The notes below the pieces were generated by a model, which was not told where the DNA came from, did not search any database, and was given only the letters and a program-made list of their open reading frames with translations. 64,000 bases of DNA, taken from positions 35,900-99,899 of the forward strand of contig JAVEDE010000106.1 in assembly GCA_030841105.1 (NCBI GenBank), in the 5' to 3' direction. Positions 42,097 through 54,400 of the stretch are shown one piece after another. This DNA is from Pyrinomonadaceae bacterium (GTDB taxonomy: Bacteria; Acidobacteriota; Blastocatellia; Pyrinomonadales; Pyrinomonadaceae). Numbering within the stretch: position 1 is the stretch's first letter; each line of letters starts with the position of its first letter. Made by a program: the position numbers and the translations under genes.

Positions 42097-44844
42097 ATGC
42101 GTAAGAGTTTCCTTCTTGGCCTGCTGGGTCTTGTCCTCGCAGCCACCTCCATGATTCCCCTGACGAAGTCCGGCTCTACCCACGCCTCACAGCAAAAGGG
42201 GAGCAGTGCCGGCAAGTCGCGCCCGAAGACTCTGCCCGACTATGACATTCGCCTCGTCGGCAAATCCGAATTCAATGACTACGACCTCAACTCGCCCGCC
42301 GACGCGGCGAAGCATGCGGCGCGAACGTCCGCGCTCCGCGCGCGCGCCAACGCCGTCGAAACGTTCCGCGCCGCGCTCAACCCCGAACACGTGGACAACC
42401 TGCGCGCCGTCGTCAACGAGACGGGCGCGATCAAAAATATCTTTGTTGACGGCGCGTCGCTGTCCGCCCCGCAGTCCGGCTCGCCCGACGGCATCGCGCG
42501 CGGCTTCCTGAAACAGCACGACGCCCTCTTCGCGCTCGACGGCGCGGCCGTCGCCGAGTTGAAACTTGATCGGGAAGACAACGACGGCGGCACGTCGTTC
42601 CTCGGTTACGTGCAGACCATCGGCGGCGTCAAAGTTTTCGAGGGCGACGTGCAAGTCGCCGTCAACCGCAACGGCGAAGTGCTCTCCGTGCGCGAGGGCT
42701 TCCTCGTCTCCGGCCAGCAGGTCGGGGTTGAACCCGCGCTCGAAGAGGCGCAGGGCATCGCACGCGCTTTCGAGCACGCCGGGCGCACCGTGACCGACAC
42801 TTTCGTCGAGACTTCCGCACGCGCCTCCAAGAGCGAGCGGTCGGCCTTCGCCAACCCGCTCTCGGCCAGTAACGAAGAAGTCCTCTCCGAGTTGAACGTC
42901 CTGCGCGTGGGCGACGAAGCGCGCCTCGCATGGCACGTCTTCGCCGACGTGGGCGCGAACGAATGGTACGAACTGTTGATTGACGCCAACAACGGCGAAC
43001 TGCTCTACCGCCGCAACCTCTACGTGTCCGACGCGCAGGGCACGGTCTACCGCGAAGACCCGGACGCGGCCGCGCGCCAGCTCGTCTCCTTCGTCGGCGA
43101 CACGGCCATCAACACCGCCGCCGGTTGGATGGGCACGGCCACCGTCACCACCGGCAACAACGTCGAAGCCTACCTCGACACGAACGCCGACAACGCGCCC
43201 GACGCCAACAACACGACGGGGCTGTCAACCGGCCACGCTTCGTCCGCCACGCAGGATTTCACGTTCCCCTTCTCCACCGCCGCCGACCCGCGCACGCAGC
43301 AGGCGGCCGTCGTGACGAACCTGTTCTACTTCAACAACGTCATGCACGACTTCTCCTACAACCTCGGCTTCACGGAGACGGCGGGCAACTTCCAGACCAA
43401 CAACTACGGCCGCGGCGGCACGGGCAACGACTCCGTGCGTGCCGAAGCGCAGGACGGTTCGGGCACGAACAACGCCAACTTTGCCACGCCGCCTGAAGGC
43501 CAACGCCCGCGCATGCAGCAGTATCTATTCACCGCGCCCGCGCCCGACCGCGACAGTTCCGTGGACAGCGACGTGGTGTTCCACGAGTACGGCCACGGCA
43601 TCTCGAACCGTCTCATCGGCAACGGCAGCGGCCTCGGCGGCACGCAGTCCGGCGCGATGGGCGAGGGCTGGTCTGACTACTGGGCGTGCACGCTCAACAA
43701 CGACGGCGTGATGGGCGAGTACGTCACGCTGAACACGACGCGGGGCATCCGCCGCGCGGCCTACACCGTCCCGTCCGCCGCCGTTCACGACTCTTACGCC
43801 GACGTGTGCGCGGGCGGTTGCGAAGTCCACAACGACGGCGAGGTGTGGGCGGCCGCGCTCTGGGACTTGCGCACGCAACTCGGCGCGACCATCACGGATC
43901 GCATCGTCTTGAACGGCATGAAATTCACGCCCTCGCGCCCCTCTTTCCTGAACGCGCGCGACGGCATCCTGCAAGCCGATCAGAACTTGAACGCGGGCGC
44001 GAACCGCTGCGCCATCTGGGCGGTCTTCGCGCGTCACGGCATGGGCGTCTCGGCGGTCGGCAACGACGGCACGACGCACACGGCCGCGACGAACGTACCC
44101 ACCGACTGCGGCGGCACTTGCACCTTCTCGATCAACCCGACGAGCGCAAGCTACGCGGCGGCGGGCGGCACGGGCAGCGTCAGCGTGACGGCGGGCGCGG
44201 GTTGCGCCTGGTCGGCCGTGAGCAACTCGACGTTCATCACCATCACGTCCGGCACGTCCGGCACGGGCAGCGGCACGCTTAACTACTCCGTCTCGAACAA
44301 CGCGAGCACGGCCTCGCGCACCGGGACGCTGACCATCGCCGGTCAGACCTTTACGGTAACGCAGGCGGGCGCGACCGGCGGCGGCGTCGAACTCATCACG
44401 AACAACGGCTTCGAGACCGGCACGACTCCGTGGGTTGTAAGCGGTCAGGTCACACGCTCGACGGGCGCATACCCGCACGGCGGCACGGCCTACATGATCC
44501 TCGGCGCGGTCAACAGCACGTCGGGGACGCTCTATCAACAGGTGACGATTCCGAGCGGCTCGTCGCCCAACCTCAACTTCTGGCTCAACGTCACCACCAG
44601 CGAGGCGGCGGGCGCGAACGTCTTCGACCGCCTCTTCATCGAAGTGCGGAACACTTCGGGGACGCTGCTGGCGACGCTCGCCACCTTCAGCAACCAGAAC
44701 AGCGGCACGGCCGGAGTCTACGTGCTGCGCGGCAGTTACAACCTCGGCGCTTACGCCGGGCAAACCGTGCGGGTGCAGTTCCGCTCCACGCAGGACAGTT
44801 CGCTGCCCACGTCGTTCCGCGTGGACGATGTCTCAGTGCAGTAA
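42097..44844 (+). CDS. Secreted M36 (fungalysin-type) metallopeptidase with BACON and C-terminal beta domains
   Basis: A 915-residue exported zinc protease precursor. Signal peptide (~1-30). The propeptide (~45-330) includes an FTP-type inhibitor segment (FLKQHDALFAL, GYVQTIGGVKVFEGDVQV). The catalytic domain (~335-670) carries H-E-Y-G-H with zinc ligands His496 and His500 and catalytic Glu497, and the third ligand in G-A-M-G-E-G-W-S-D-Y about 30 residues later, the M36 arrangement. A BACON domain (~672-765, CTFSINPTSASYAAAGG) and a C-terminal jelly-roll-like domain (~770-915, NGFETGTTPWVVSG) follow, probably for surface or glycan binding. GGAAGGGAG precedes ATG 42097. A 12-pair hairpin at 44855-44888 ends the gene. 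Confidence 0.93.
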   Translation: MRKSFLLGLLGLVLAATSMIPLTKSGSTHASQQKGSSAGKSRPKTLPDYDIRLVGKSEFNDYDLNSPADAAKHAARTSALRARANAVETFRAALNPEHVDNLRAVVNETGAIKNIFVDGASLSAPQSGSPDGIARGFLKQHDALFALDGAAVAELKLDREDNDGGTSFLGYVQTIGGVKVFEGDVQVAVNRNGEVLSVREGFLVSGQQVGVEPALEEAQGIARAFEHAGRTVTDTFVETSARASKSERSAFANPLSASNEEVLSELNVLRVGDEARLAWHVFADVGANEWYELLIDANNGELLYRRNLYVSDAQGTVYREDPDAAARQLVSFVGDTAINTAAGWMGTATVTTGNNVEAYLDTNADNAPDANNTTGLSTGHASSATQDFTFPFSTAADPRTQQAAVVTNLFYFNNVMHDFSYNLGFTETAGNFQTNNYGRGGTGNDSVRAEAQDGSGTNNANFATPPEGQRPRMQQYLFTAPAPDRDSSVDSDVVFHEYGHGISNRLIGNGSGLGGTQSGAMGEGWSDYWACTLNNDGVMGEYVTLNTTRGIRRAAYTVPSAAVHDSYADVCAGGCEVHNDGEVWAAALWDLRTQLGATITDRIVLNGMKFTPSRPSFLNARDGILQADQNLNAGANRCAIWAVFARHGMGVSAVGNDGTTHTAATNVPTDCGGTCTFSINPTSASYAAAGGTGSVSVTAGAGCAWSAVSNSTFITITSGTSGTGSGTLNYSVSNNASTASRTGTLTIAGQTFTVTQAGATGGGVELITNNGFETGTTPWVVSGQVTRSTGAYPHGGTAYMILGAVNSTSGTLYQQVTIPSGSSPNLNFWLNVTTSEAAGANVFDRLFIEVRNTSGTLLATLATFSNQNSGTAGVYVLRGSYNLGAYAGQTVRVQFRSTQDSSLPTSFRVDDVSVQ

Positions 44845-44854
44845 ACCCGAACTC

Positions 44855-44888
44855 GTGCGCGGCCGCTTCAAGCGAGGCGGCCGCGCAC
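44855..44888 (+). terminator. 12-pair GC hairpin after the metallopeptidase gene
   Basis: GTGCGCGGCCGC (44855-44866) pairs perfectly with GCGGCCGCGCAC (44877-44888), 10-base loop, 10 bases after the stop. No T-run. Confidence 0.6.
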
Positions 44889-45401
44889 ATTCACACGGCT
44901 CGTCGCGCGCGAGTCGGCCGACAAATCGAGGAGGACGCGGCCGCCCGCGTCCTCCTTAACTTTTGCGCCGAAAATTACCACTGCCGCCCGCCACGAATTT
45001 TCCCGTCACAGACTTCTCCTCCCGCATTGACAATGGAGGCCGACTCCTGTAGCTTCCCCCCATCTTGCGCGTTTACGCGGTAATGCGTCCTTTCATCTAC
45101 CGCCCGGCTCCGCCCCAATTACTCCATCAACCCCGTGCCCGGCTCTCCGGGTTGATTCAACCGTCAACACTTTCCGCCTCGCTCACAGACCTCGCTCCAT
45201 GTGTGAATGAGTTGCCTGCTCGGCCTCGCCGCCGAAGTTGCGGCTAGCCCCAAGGTCTGTAGATTTTAATTTGCGACGCACTACTTTCATCCCACGATTG
45301 AAGCACAAGCTAAACCCGTTTCGTCCCAACCTGCGGCAGCCCTGCCCCCGGCACGATGCGCCCCGCACGGATCAATCAATTAACCTCCCGGAGTATCCCC
45401 A
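44889..45401. other. Leader region of the giant gene
   Basis: No gene is supported in this stretch. A candidate promoter, TTGACA (45027-45032) with 17-base spacer and weak TAGCTT (45050-45055), would give a ~340-base leader before ATG 45402. The region is C-rich and otherwise featureless to me. Confidence 0.3.
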
Positions 45402-48400
45402 ATGAACTATCTACGCCCTCGCTTTGCCAAGCTGAACGTCAGCGCTCGCCTCCTCTTCATCTGCGCCACCTTCGCCCTCGCCGCCAGCCTCCTCGGCGCG
45501 ACCGCCTATGTGCAGAACCGCCAAGCCGCCGCCGCTCAACAGCAGCAGCCGCCCGCCGCCCCGGCCACGCGCATCGAGAAACTCGGCGCACACGCGCCCG
45601 AACCGAGAGAAGGCTTGGCCGAACCGGAGGCTGCGCCCCGCGAGATACTCCCATCCATCACGTCGAACTACAATAACATCGCGGCGACCAACGGCTCGCT
45701 CACCGACATGACGACGGGTACGACACAACTCGTCGCCGCCTCTCAGGACGACTTCGCCTCGCCGGTCTCGAACATCGGCTTCGACTTCTACTTTCAAGGG
45801 ACACGGTTCACGCAGTTTTCAGCCAGTTCAAACGGCGGTATGCGTTTAGGCGGGACTGCTATCGGGTCTACGTCGTATGGCAACGCTTTCCCATTTGCGA
45901 GCCAATCTATCCTCGCGCCTTTCATGGGCGACCACAGAACTTCTTCAACCGGCAAAGTTCACTTTAAGGTTATCGGCAGCGCGCCTAACCGAACATTGAT
46001 TGTTGAATGGCTCAACATGAATCAGAACTGGAATAGCGCGACCGTTGATGGCACTTATCAGGCGCGGTTGTATGAGACGACCGGCATTATCGAATATGTC
46101 TATGGCTCGATGGCGATCAACGGTACGTCAACCGTTGGCGGTGGGCAGATTGATGTTGTCGGATTTGCGAGCACAACAGGCGATGGTAATTTCCTTACCG
46201 TTAATCAAGCTACTAACGCTATCAATACTACCGGCGCGGCCGTTACATCAACTTACAGCACAACGGGGCCGATTGCGAATTTGACCAGCGCGGCCAACGG
46301 CTCAAGAAGAATCTATACTTTTACCCCGCCGAGCACGCCGACCGCGCCGACGAATCTCACTTTCACCGCCGTCACGCCCACGTCCATGACGCTCAATTGG
46401 ACGGACTCGCCGAATGAACAAGCATATGCGATTTTTAACTCGACGGACGGCACAAACTTTAACTTCGTTACTCAACCTGCGCAGAACGCGACTTCGCAGA
46501 ATGTGACCGGACTCTCTCCGAGCACGAACTATGTCTGGCAGGTCTTCGCCGTCTCAGAGGGCGCGTTAAGTTCCGCTCTCTCCGGCAGTCAGGCGACCGC
46601 CGCGCCGGGCAACATCATGTCAACGGCCGTCGGCGGCAACTGGAGTTCGACGCTGACGTGGGTCGGTGGCGTCATCCCCAGCGCCACCGATAACGTCACC
46701 ATCGCCGACGCCGCTACCGTCACGATTGACACGGCAGCCAACGCTTTCAGCTTGAGCGTCGGTACGGGCTTGGTCGCGCCGACGACGCTGCAATACGAGA
46801 CGACAACCGCGCGCGCGCTTACCGTCGTCACTAACGTCACCATCGCCAGCAATGGCACGTTCCGCTCGGCGACGACCGGCACGCAAACCGGACACGTCCT
46901 TTCCCTCGGCGGCAATTTGACCAACAACGGCATCCTCGATTTCAGCACTACAGCCACAAACGTGGCGGGCGCAAGCATCAACTTCACGGGCGCGGCTAAC
47001 AATACCTTCGGCGGCACGGGCGCGACGACGGATGTGAGAACCATCACGATCAACAAAGGCACGTCCAACGCTAGCATCCTTGAACTGAACCCGACGAACT
47101 TTACAGTGCAGGGTGTAGCGACGGACGGCACGCCAGCCGCTTACCTGACGTTGACCAATGGCACGTTCAAAATCTCCGGCACATTCACAGCTGCGTTTAG
47201 GACATTCACGACTGCTGCGTACACCATCGGCGCGACCACGGGTATCTGGCTGAACAACCCGAACTATACTGTTAGCGGTCAGGGGTCTTCACCGGCCAAC
47301 AACGGGCTGCTCCGAATCTCGCAGGGCACATTCAACGTCGGCACGGGGACAGGCAACTCAATGGGCGCAGGTGCGGGCGCGGTGTTCACCATCGAAGGTG
47401 GCACGTTCAATGCTACTGGTAGGCTGCAAACAACTAGCGCTGTCACTTATAACCAGAGTGGTGGAACGGTTAACGTAAACACAATCAGTGGCGGAAGCAG
47501 TTCAAACGGGTCTTTCGGATTTTCCTCGGCTAGCTCTGTTATTAATATGAGCGGCGGCACGATCAATCTGGTTCAAGCCAGCACCGCAGCCACTCCTTTT
47601 GATTATCAGTTCAGCGGCACAGCCAACATCACCGGCGGCACTTTGAACGTCGGCACAGCCGCCACCGCGACCAACTTCAACTTCAGGATTCGCGGCCAAG
47701 TGCCGAATCTCGTCATTAACAATACGACCAACAACAAGACCGCCACGTTGATCGCTCAGACCAACGTTTTCGGCGACATCACCGTTTCCCCCGGCACGAC
47801 ATTAAATCTGAACGGGTTCCTACTCCTCGATCTCGGCACGAACCTTTTCAACAATGGCACGATTCTCGGCAACACAACGGGCAGCCGTCTCTACTTCGCC
47901 GGGGCGGGCGCGCAGCAGTACGGAGGCAGCGGCGTGGCGGGTACAGTTGCCCTGCCTCTGCTATCACTGGACTTCGATTCGGCGGGCGTGACCATTCAAG
48001 CGGGTACGACCAACAACCTCATCACGAACCGCATTAATATGTTTCGTGGTAACGTCACGAACACCTACAAGATCACGCTCGGCGTCGGCGGGACAAGTAC
48101 TGGCGTCGTTCAATTTGGTGTTGCGGGCGCAACTTCTCCGACGGGAAGTTTTGACGTAGCCCCGACCTTCAATCTCGGCTCCGGCGGCGAAATTATGCTT
48201 TACGCGCAGGAGACTGCTGTTAGAACGACGGGCGTTGAAATCAACCCGACGCGCGTGCTCTCCGGCATGACTGTTGACAACACCAATAATCTCATCATCG
48301 CAGGCGGCGACCTCGCCGTGACGGGCGCGCTCGCCTTCACGAACGGGACGATCACGACCGCTGCCAACACGCTCATCAGTTCATCGAGCGGCACGATCAC

Positions 48401-51400
48401 GCGCACGAACGGCTACGTCATTGGCAACCTCCGGCAGACCTTCACGGCGAACGGCACGAAGCCCTACGCCGTCGGCACGACGAACGGCTTCTCGCCCGTC
48501 TCCGCCAACGTCACGGCCGGAACGGGCGACCTGACCATGCGCGCCACGCAAGGCAAACTCCCCGCCATCTCCGGCGCGAACGCGCTCGCGCGCTACTGGA
48601 CGCTCACCGGCACGGGCATGACCGCCGACCTCCAATTTTTCTATCTGGCGGGCGACGTGACCGGCACGGAATCCAACTACTCGATCATCAAACAGAGCAG
48701 TGGCGTCCTGACACTCGCGGGCGGCTCGGTCAACCCCGCGACACACATCGCTACGATCAACGGCGTCTCGTCATTCTCCAACTGGACGCTCGCCGAACCT
48801 GCGGCCATCAATGCCGGATCGATCCAGTTCGATTCGGCCACCTACAACGTCGGCGAGAGCGCGGGCACGGTCACGCTCAACGCGACGCGCACGGGCGGCA
48901 CGGACGGCGCGGTCGGCATCAGTTACGCCACCTCAGACGGCACGGCCTCATCCGTCGCGGGCGCGGATTATCTACAGACCACCGGCGGCACTTCGTGGGC
49001 GTCCGGCGAAAGCGGCACGAAGACCATCGTCGTCACCATCACGCCCGACATGATTGACGAGCCGGACGAGACGTTCACCGTCGCGCTCTCCAACCCGTCC
49101 GGCGGCGCGACGCTCGGCTCGCCCGCGACGGCCACCGTCACCATCAACGACGACGACAACCCCGCCACCCCGGCTGCCGTCGTCTACGTTGACGACAACT
49201 TCACCGGCGCGAACGGTTCAGACCCCGACGGCGCAGGCCCTGCGACATCCATCGGCTACGACGCTTTCGCTACCATTCAGGGCGGCGTGTCGGGCGTCGC
49301 CGCGGGCGGCACGGTCAACGTCGCTGCGGGCACTTACACCGAGAACGTCACCATCTCCGAGGCTTTGACGCTCAACGGCGCGGGCGTCTCGGTCGTCACC
49401 CTGCGCCCGGCTCTGTCCGGCGCGAACCCCTGCGCGGGCGCGTCGCTATGTCCCGGCGCGAGCAATCTCATGCTCGTGCAGGCCAGCAACGTGACCATCA
49501 GCGGCCTTACGCTCGACGGCGACAACCCGACGCTCACCAGCGGCATCGTGCGCGGCGGCGCAGACCTCGACGCGCGCAACGGCATCATCACCAACCACAC
49601 CGTCGGCTCGTTCAATAATCTCGAAGTCCACCACGCGACGATCAAAAACATCTACCTGCGCGGCGTCTACAATTCGACGGGCGGCGCGTTCAACTTCCAC
49701 GACAACACCGTCCAGAACGTGCAGGGCGACGGGGGATCAATCGGCCTCTTCAACTTCGGCGGCGCGGGCGCGTTCACCAACAACACCGTCTCCGCCTGTA
49801 ACGACGCCATCGCCTCGAACCACTCGCGCGGCACGCAGTTCACCGGCAACAACGTCACCACCTCAGCGAGCGGCATCCACACCGACAACGCGGGCGACGG
49901 CGGCGGCACGCCCGACACCATCTCCGGCAACACCGTCACAGACAGCCAGCAGTTCGGCTACGGCATCTGGACGTTCGTGCCCGCCAACGTCGTCACCGTC
50001 TCGAACAACACGGTCACGAACGTCGAGGTCGGCCTCGCGTCGGCGGGCGGTCAGGGCGGCAGTTCCACTTTCAACGGCAACACCGTCAACGGCATGAGCC
50101 GCGCGAACGCGACGGGCGTCTACCTGACCACCGACCAGTTCGGCTTCGGGCAGGGCAACAATTCTGTCGTCTTCCGCAGCAACACCGTCACCGGCAACGT
50201 GGACGGCTTCTTCCTCGAAGCCAACGAGTCCGGCACTATTGCGAGCGCGGTCGCACGCAAACTTCCCGCTTCCGCTAACCTGAGCGACGGGCGCGAGCCG
50301 GACGCGAAGGCGAAGGGCACGCCGAGCGTCTCGGCCACGAGCTACACGCTCAACGTCAACGCCGACTTTAACCGCACCACCGGCAACAGCAGCACGGGCG
50401 TGTCGAAGACCGGCTCTGGCATCCTCGTCCTCAACTTCGAGAACAACTGGTGGGGCTGCAACGCGGGGCCGAACCAGACGGGCTGCCAGACGGTTGACGC
50501 CGCCGCAGACTTTTCGCCTTGGCTCGTGCTCACCGTGAGCGCGTCGCCCAACCCCATCGCCCCCGGCGGCAGTACGACCGTCACCGCCGATCTGCGTCAC
50601 AACTCCGACGGCGCGATTCCCTCTTCGACCGTCTTCGTCCCGCCGACACCCGTCGCCTTCTCCGCGACGAACGGCACGATCACGCCGTCCAACGCGACGA
50701 CCGCGAACGGCGACGCTGCGGCCACCTTCACCTCCACCTCCGCCAGTTCCGGCACGGCCTCGGCCACAATTGACAACCAGACGACGAGCACCAACGTCAA
50801 CGTCAACGCGCCCGCGTTCTCGATTGACGACGTGACGCACGACGAGGGCAACAGCGGCACGACCTCTTATACCTTCACCATCACCAAGACCGGCGCGACC
50901 AATTTCGGCGCGAGCGTTGACTACGCGACCGTTGACGGCACGGCCACTTCGCCATCCGACTTCACCGCGCTCTCGACCACCACGCTCGCCTTCACGTCCG
51001 TCGAGACGACGAAGCAGATCACTGTCTTCGTCAACGGAGATGCCACCGTCGAACCCGACGAGGCTTTCACCGTCCACCTCTCGAACGCTTCCGGCGCAAC
51101 CATCGCCGATGCCGACGGCACAGGCACGATCACCAACGACGACGCGCGCCCCGCGCCCGCTGTCGTCTATGTTGACGACGACTTCACCGGCGCAAGCGGC
51201 ACAGACCCCGACGGCGCAGGCCCTGCCACAGAGATCGGCTACGACGCCTTCCCGACCGTGCAGGGCGGCGTCAACGGCGTTGCTCCCAATGGCACGGTCA
51301 ACGTCGCCTCCGGCAACTATCCCGAGCAGGTCGTCATCGGCAAGAGCCTGACGCTCGCGGGCGCGGGCGCGGCCACGACCACCATCTCGACGCCCGCCTC

Positions 51401-54400
51401 GCTCACGCCGGGAATCGGCGGCAACCTCGTGCTCGTCGAGGTCAACGGCGGCGCGACGGTAAACGCCTCCGGCATCGCAGTCGCCGGGCCGCGCGTCTTC
51501 AACGGTTGTTCGGCGCAAATCTTCTACGGCGTCTACGTCTCCGGCGCGGCCACGCTCAACTTGTCCGACTCCGCCGTGCGCGACATACGTCTCGCCGACC
51601 CGTCGCTGCTCGGCTGTCAGGACGGCATCGCCATCCGCGCCGGGTCGCAAGGTCTCGCGCAGACGGCCACGCTCTCGCTCGACACCGTGAGCGTCACCAA
51701 CTACCAGAAGAGCGCGGTGATCGTGGACGGCACGGGCACGACCGCGACCATCACCGACAGCACCATCACAGGGCAGGGCGTGCCCGCCAACCTCGCCGCG
51801 AACGCCATCCAGATCGGGCGCGGCGCGGCCGCCACCGTCACCGGCAACACTATCAGCGGCAACCTCTGCAACAACGGCGTGTGCGGCCCCGATCCGTTTA
51901 CGCAAGCCTTCTCCACGGGCGTTCTGATCTTCTCGACCTCGAACGCCGTCACGCTCTCGAACAACACCTTCTCGAACAATGACGTCGGCGTCTATAACAA
52001 TGCCGCGAACACCACCGTCAGCGGCAATACCTTCACGGCCAACCGCTACGAGAATCTGTTCCTCGACGAAGGCAACGCCGTCGTCAGCGATAACAACATG
52101 TCGGGGGCGTCGAACGTCGGCGTGCTGGCCGTCTCCTTCGTCGGCAACGCGGGCAACTCGACGGGCACGCTCACGCGCAACAACATCACCGGCGCGGGCG
52201 TCGGTCTGCAACTGCTCGACGACACCTCCGGCGCGGACAACTTCACGCCGCAACTGACGGCGCACTCCAACCGCATCGTCGCCACGACGACCGCGATTGA
52301 CAACCCGCAGAGTCAGACGGTTGATCTGGAAAACAACTGGTGGGGCTGCAACGCTGGTCCCGGCAACACGGGCTGCGGCGCAGTCACCGGCACGGGCGCG
52401 GACTTCAACCCGTGGTTCGTCCTTGCCGCCACGGCCACACCAAACTCAATCGTCCCCGGCGGCACGTCCAACGTCGCCGTTGACATGACCAAGAACTCCG
52501 ACGGCGCGACGCCCGCGCCCGCGCTGCCCGATCTCCCCGTCGCCTACTCGGCCACCAACGGCACGATGTCGCCGACGAACGCCACCGTCTCGGCGGGCGC
52601 ATCTTCCTCGACCTTCACTTCGACCAACAGCAATTCGGCGGTCGCCACCGTGACGGTTGATAACCAGACGATCAACCTGCCGATCACGGTCAACGCGCCG
52701 TCGTTCTCCGTGGACGACGTGACGCACACGGAAGGCAACAGCGGCACGACCTCTTATGTCTTCACCGTCACCAAGACCGGCGCGACGATGCTCGCCTCGT
52801 CCGTCCAGATTGACACCGTTGACGGCACGGCCACCTCGCCGTCCGACTTCACTGCCAACACCGCGACGCTCAACTTCGGCGCGGCCGACACGACGATGCA
52901 GTTCACCGTCCTCGTCAACGGCGACACCAACATCGAGCCGAACGAGGCGTTCACGGTTCATCTCTCGAACGCTTCCGGCGCGGGCATCAGTGACGCCGAC
53001 GGCACGGGCACGATCACCAATGACGATAACGCGCCGCCCCCGGTCGTCTACGTGGACGACGATTGGGTCGGCCTCTCGAACGGCACAGACCCCGACGGCG
53101 CAGGCCCTGCGACCTCCATCGGCTACGACGCTTTTGCTACCATCAACGGCGGCATCGGCGGCGTCGCCAACCCCGGCACGGTCAACGTCTATGCGGGCAC
53201 TTACGACGAGGACGTGAACGTCAACAAGACCGTGAGCCTCATCGGCACGCAGGGCGCGGGGGTAACCAACGTGCGCGGCCCCATCGGCGGCAGCAGCGCG
53301 ACGACCATCCAGATCACCGCGAGCAACGTCACCGTCGCGGGCTTTACGATCACGCGCCTCGGCAACAACACGACCGACTGGAACAACCCCGGCCTCAACT
53401 CGGCGGGCATCGCCATTCAGGGTCAGGCCATCACGGGCGCGCTCATCCGCGACAACATCATCACGGGCAACCGCAACGGCCTAGACCTCAACAACACGAA
53501 CGGTCACACCGTCCGCAACAACGTCATAGACTTCAACCGGACGGGCTTCATCTATCGCAACCAGACCGACAACCAGACGGTCGTCGAAAACTTCATCACC
53601 AACAACTGGACGGTCGGCGTCCTCTTCCTCGACGCGAGCAGCGGCTCGAACGTGCCCGTGCAGACGGCCGCGCACTCCGTCTTCAGCAACAACAACATCA
53701 GCGCGAACTGGTACGGCCAGATCGTTGACCGCCAGACGGGCGGCTCGCTGCCCGCGCCCGCGACGACCAACTACAAGAACTTCCGCCACAACTGGTTCGG
53801 CACGACCTCGCCCATCGTCACGACGGCCAACAGCGCCGAGCCGGGTTACGCCGCGCAGATTCCCGTGGCCTACGGCGGCACGGCCACCCCGCCGGGCGGC
53901 CAGCCCGACATCGCAGGCCCCGCCTCGGCCAACTTCAAGTACCAGCCGTTCCTCCAGAGCGGCACGGACACCAACGTCGAGACCACGCCCGGACGCGGCA
54001 CGAACGGCTTCCAGGGTCAAATCAACAACATCGTGGTCACGCCCGCCAACCAGCAGGGCTGGATCTTCTTCGACGACGCGCCGGGCACGGGCACGGGTTC
54101 GGGCGGCTTCGAGCAAGGCCCCGCCACGCCGCCGCTTGGCGTCGGCAGTGCGTTCCTGACTGTTGACGCGCAGGGTCGCCACGCCCTCGGCACGGGCGGC
54201 TACGGCGGCACGCGCATGGACGACGTGACGACGCTCGCCTACCACAGTTATCAGGACAACAACGCGAACACCGTCGTCGCGCCCTCGCTCCAGTTCGACA
54301 TTGACTACGATCTGAACGACGCGGCGACCGCCTACATGGGGCGGCTCGCGTTCGAGCCTTACCTGTCGCCAACGCAAGGCGCAGTTGCACAGAACGTGTG

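Noticed and set aside
49863..52265. An 800-codon open frame on the minus strand inside the giant gene, and other long minus frames there
   Set aside because: It lies opposite the repeat-rich, high-GC giant gene; its translation is Arg/Val/Gly/Ala-rich without domain signals, as expected for an antisense shadow.
49178..53960. Repeats in the giant gene as a possible CRISPR-like array
   Set aside because: Units are ~1.9 kb, stay in frame and encode protein domains; no short direct repeats with spacers.
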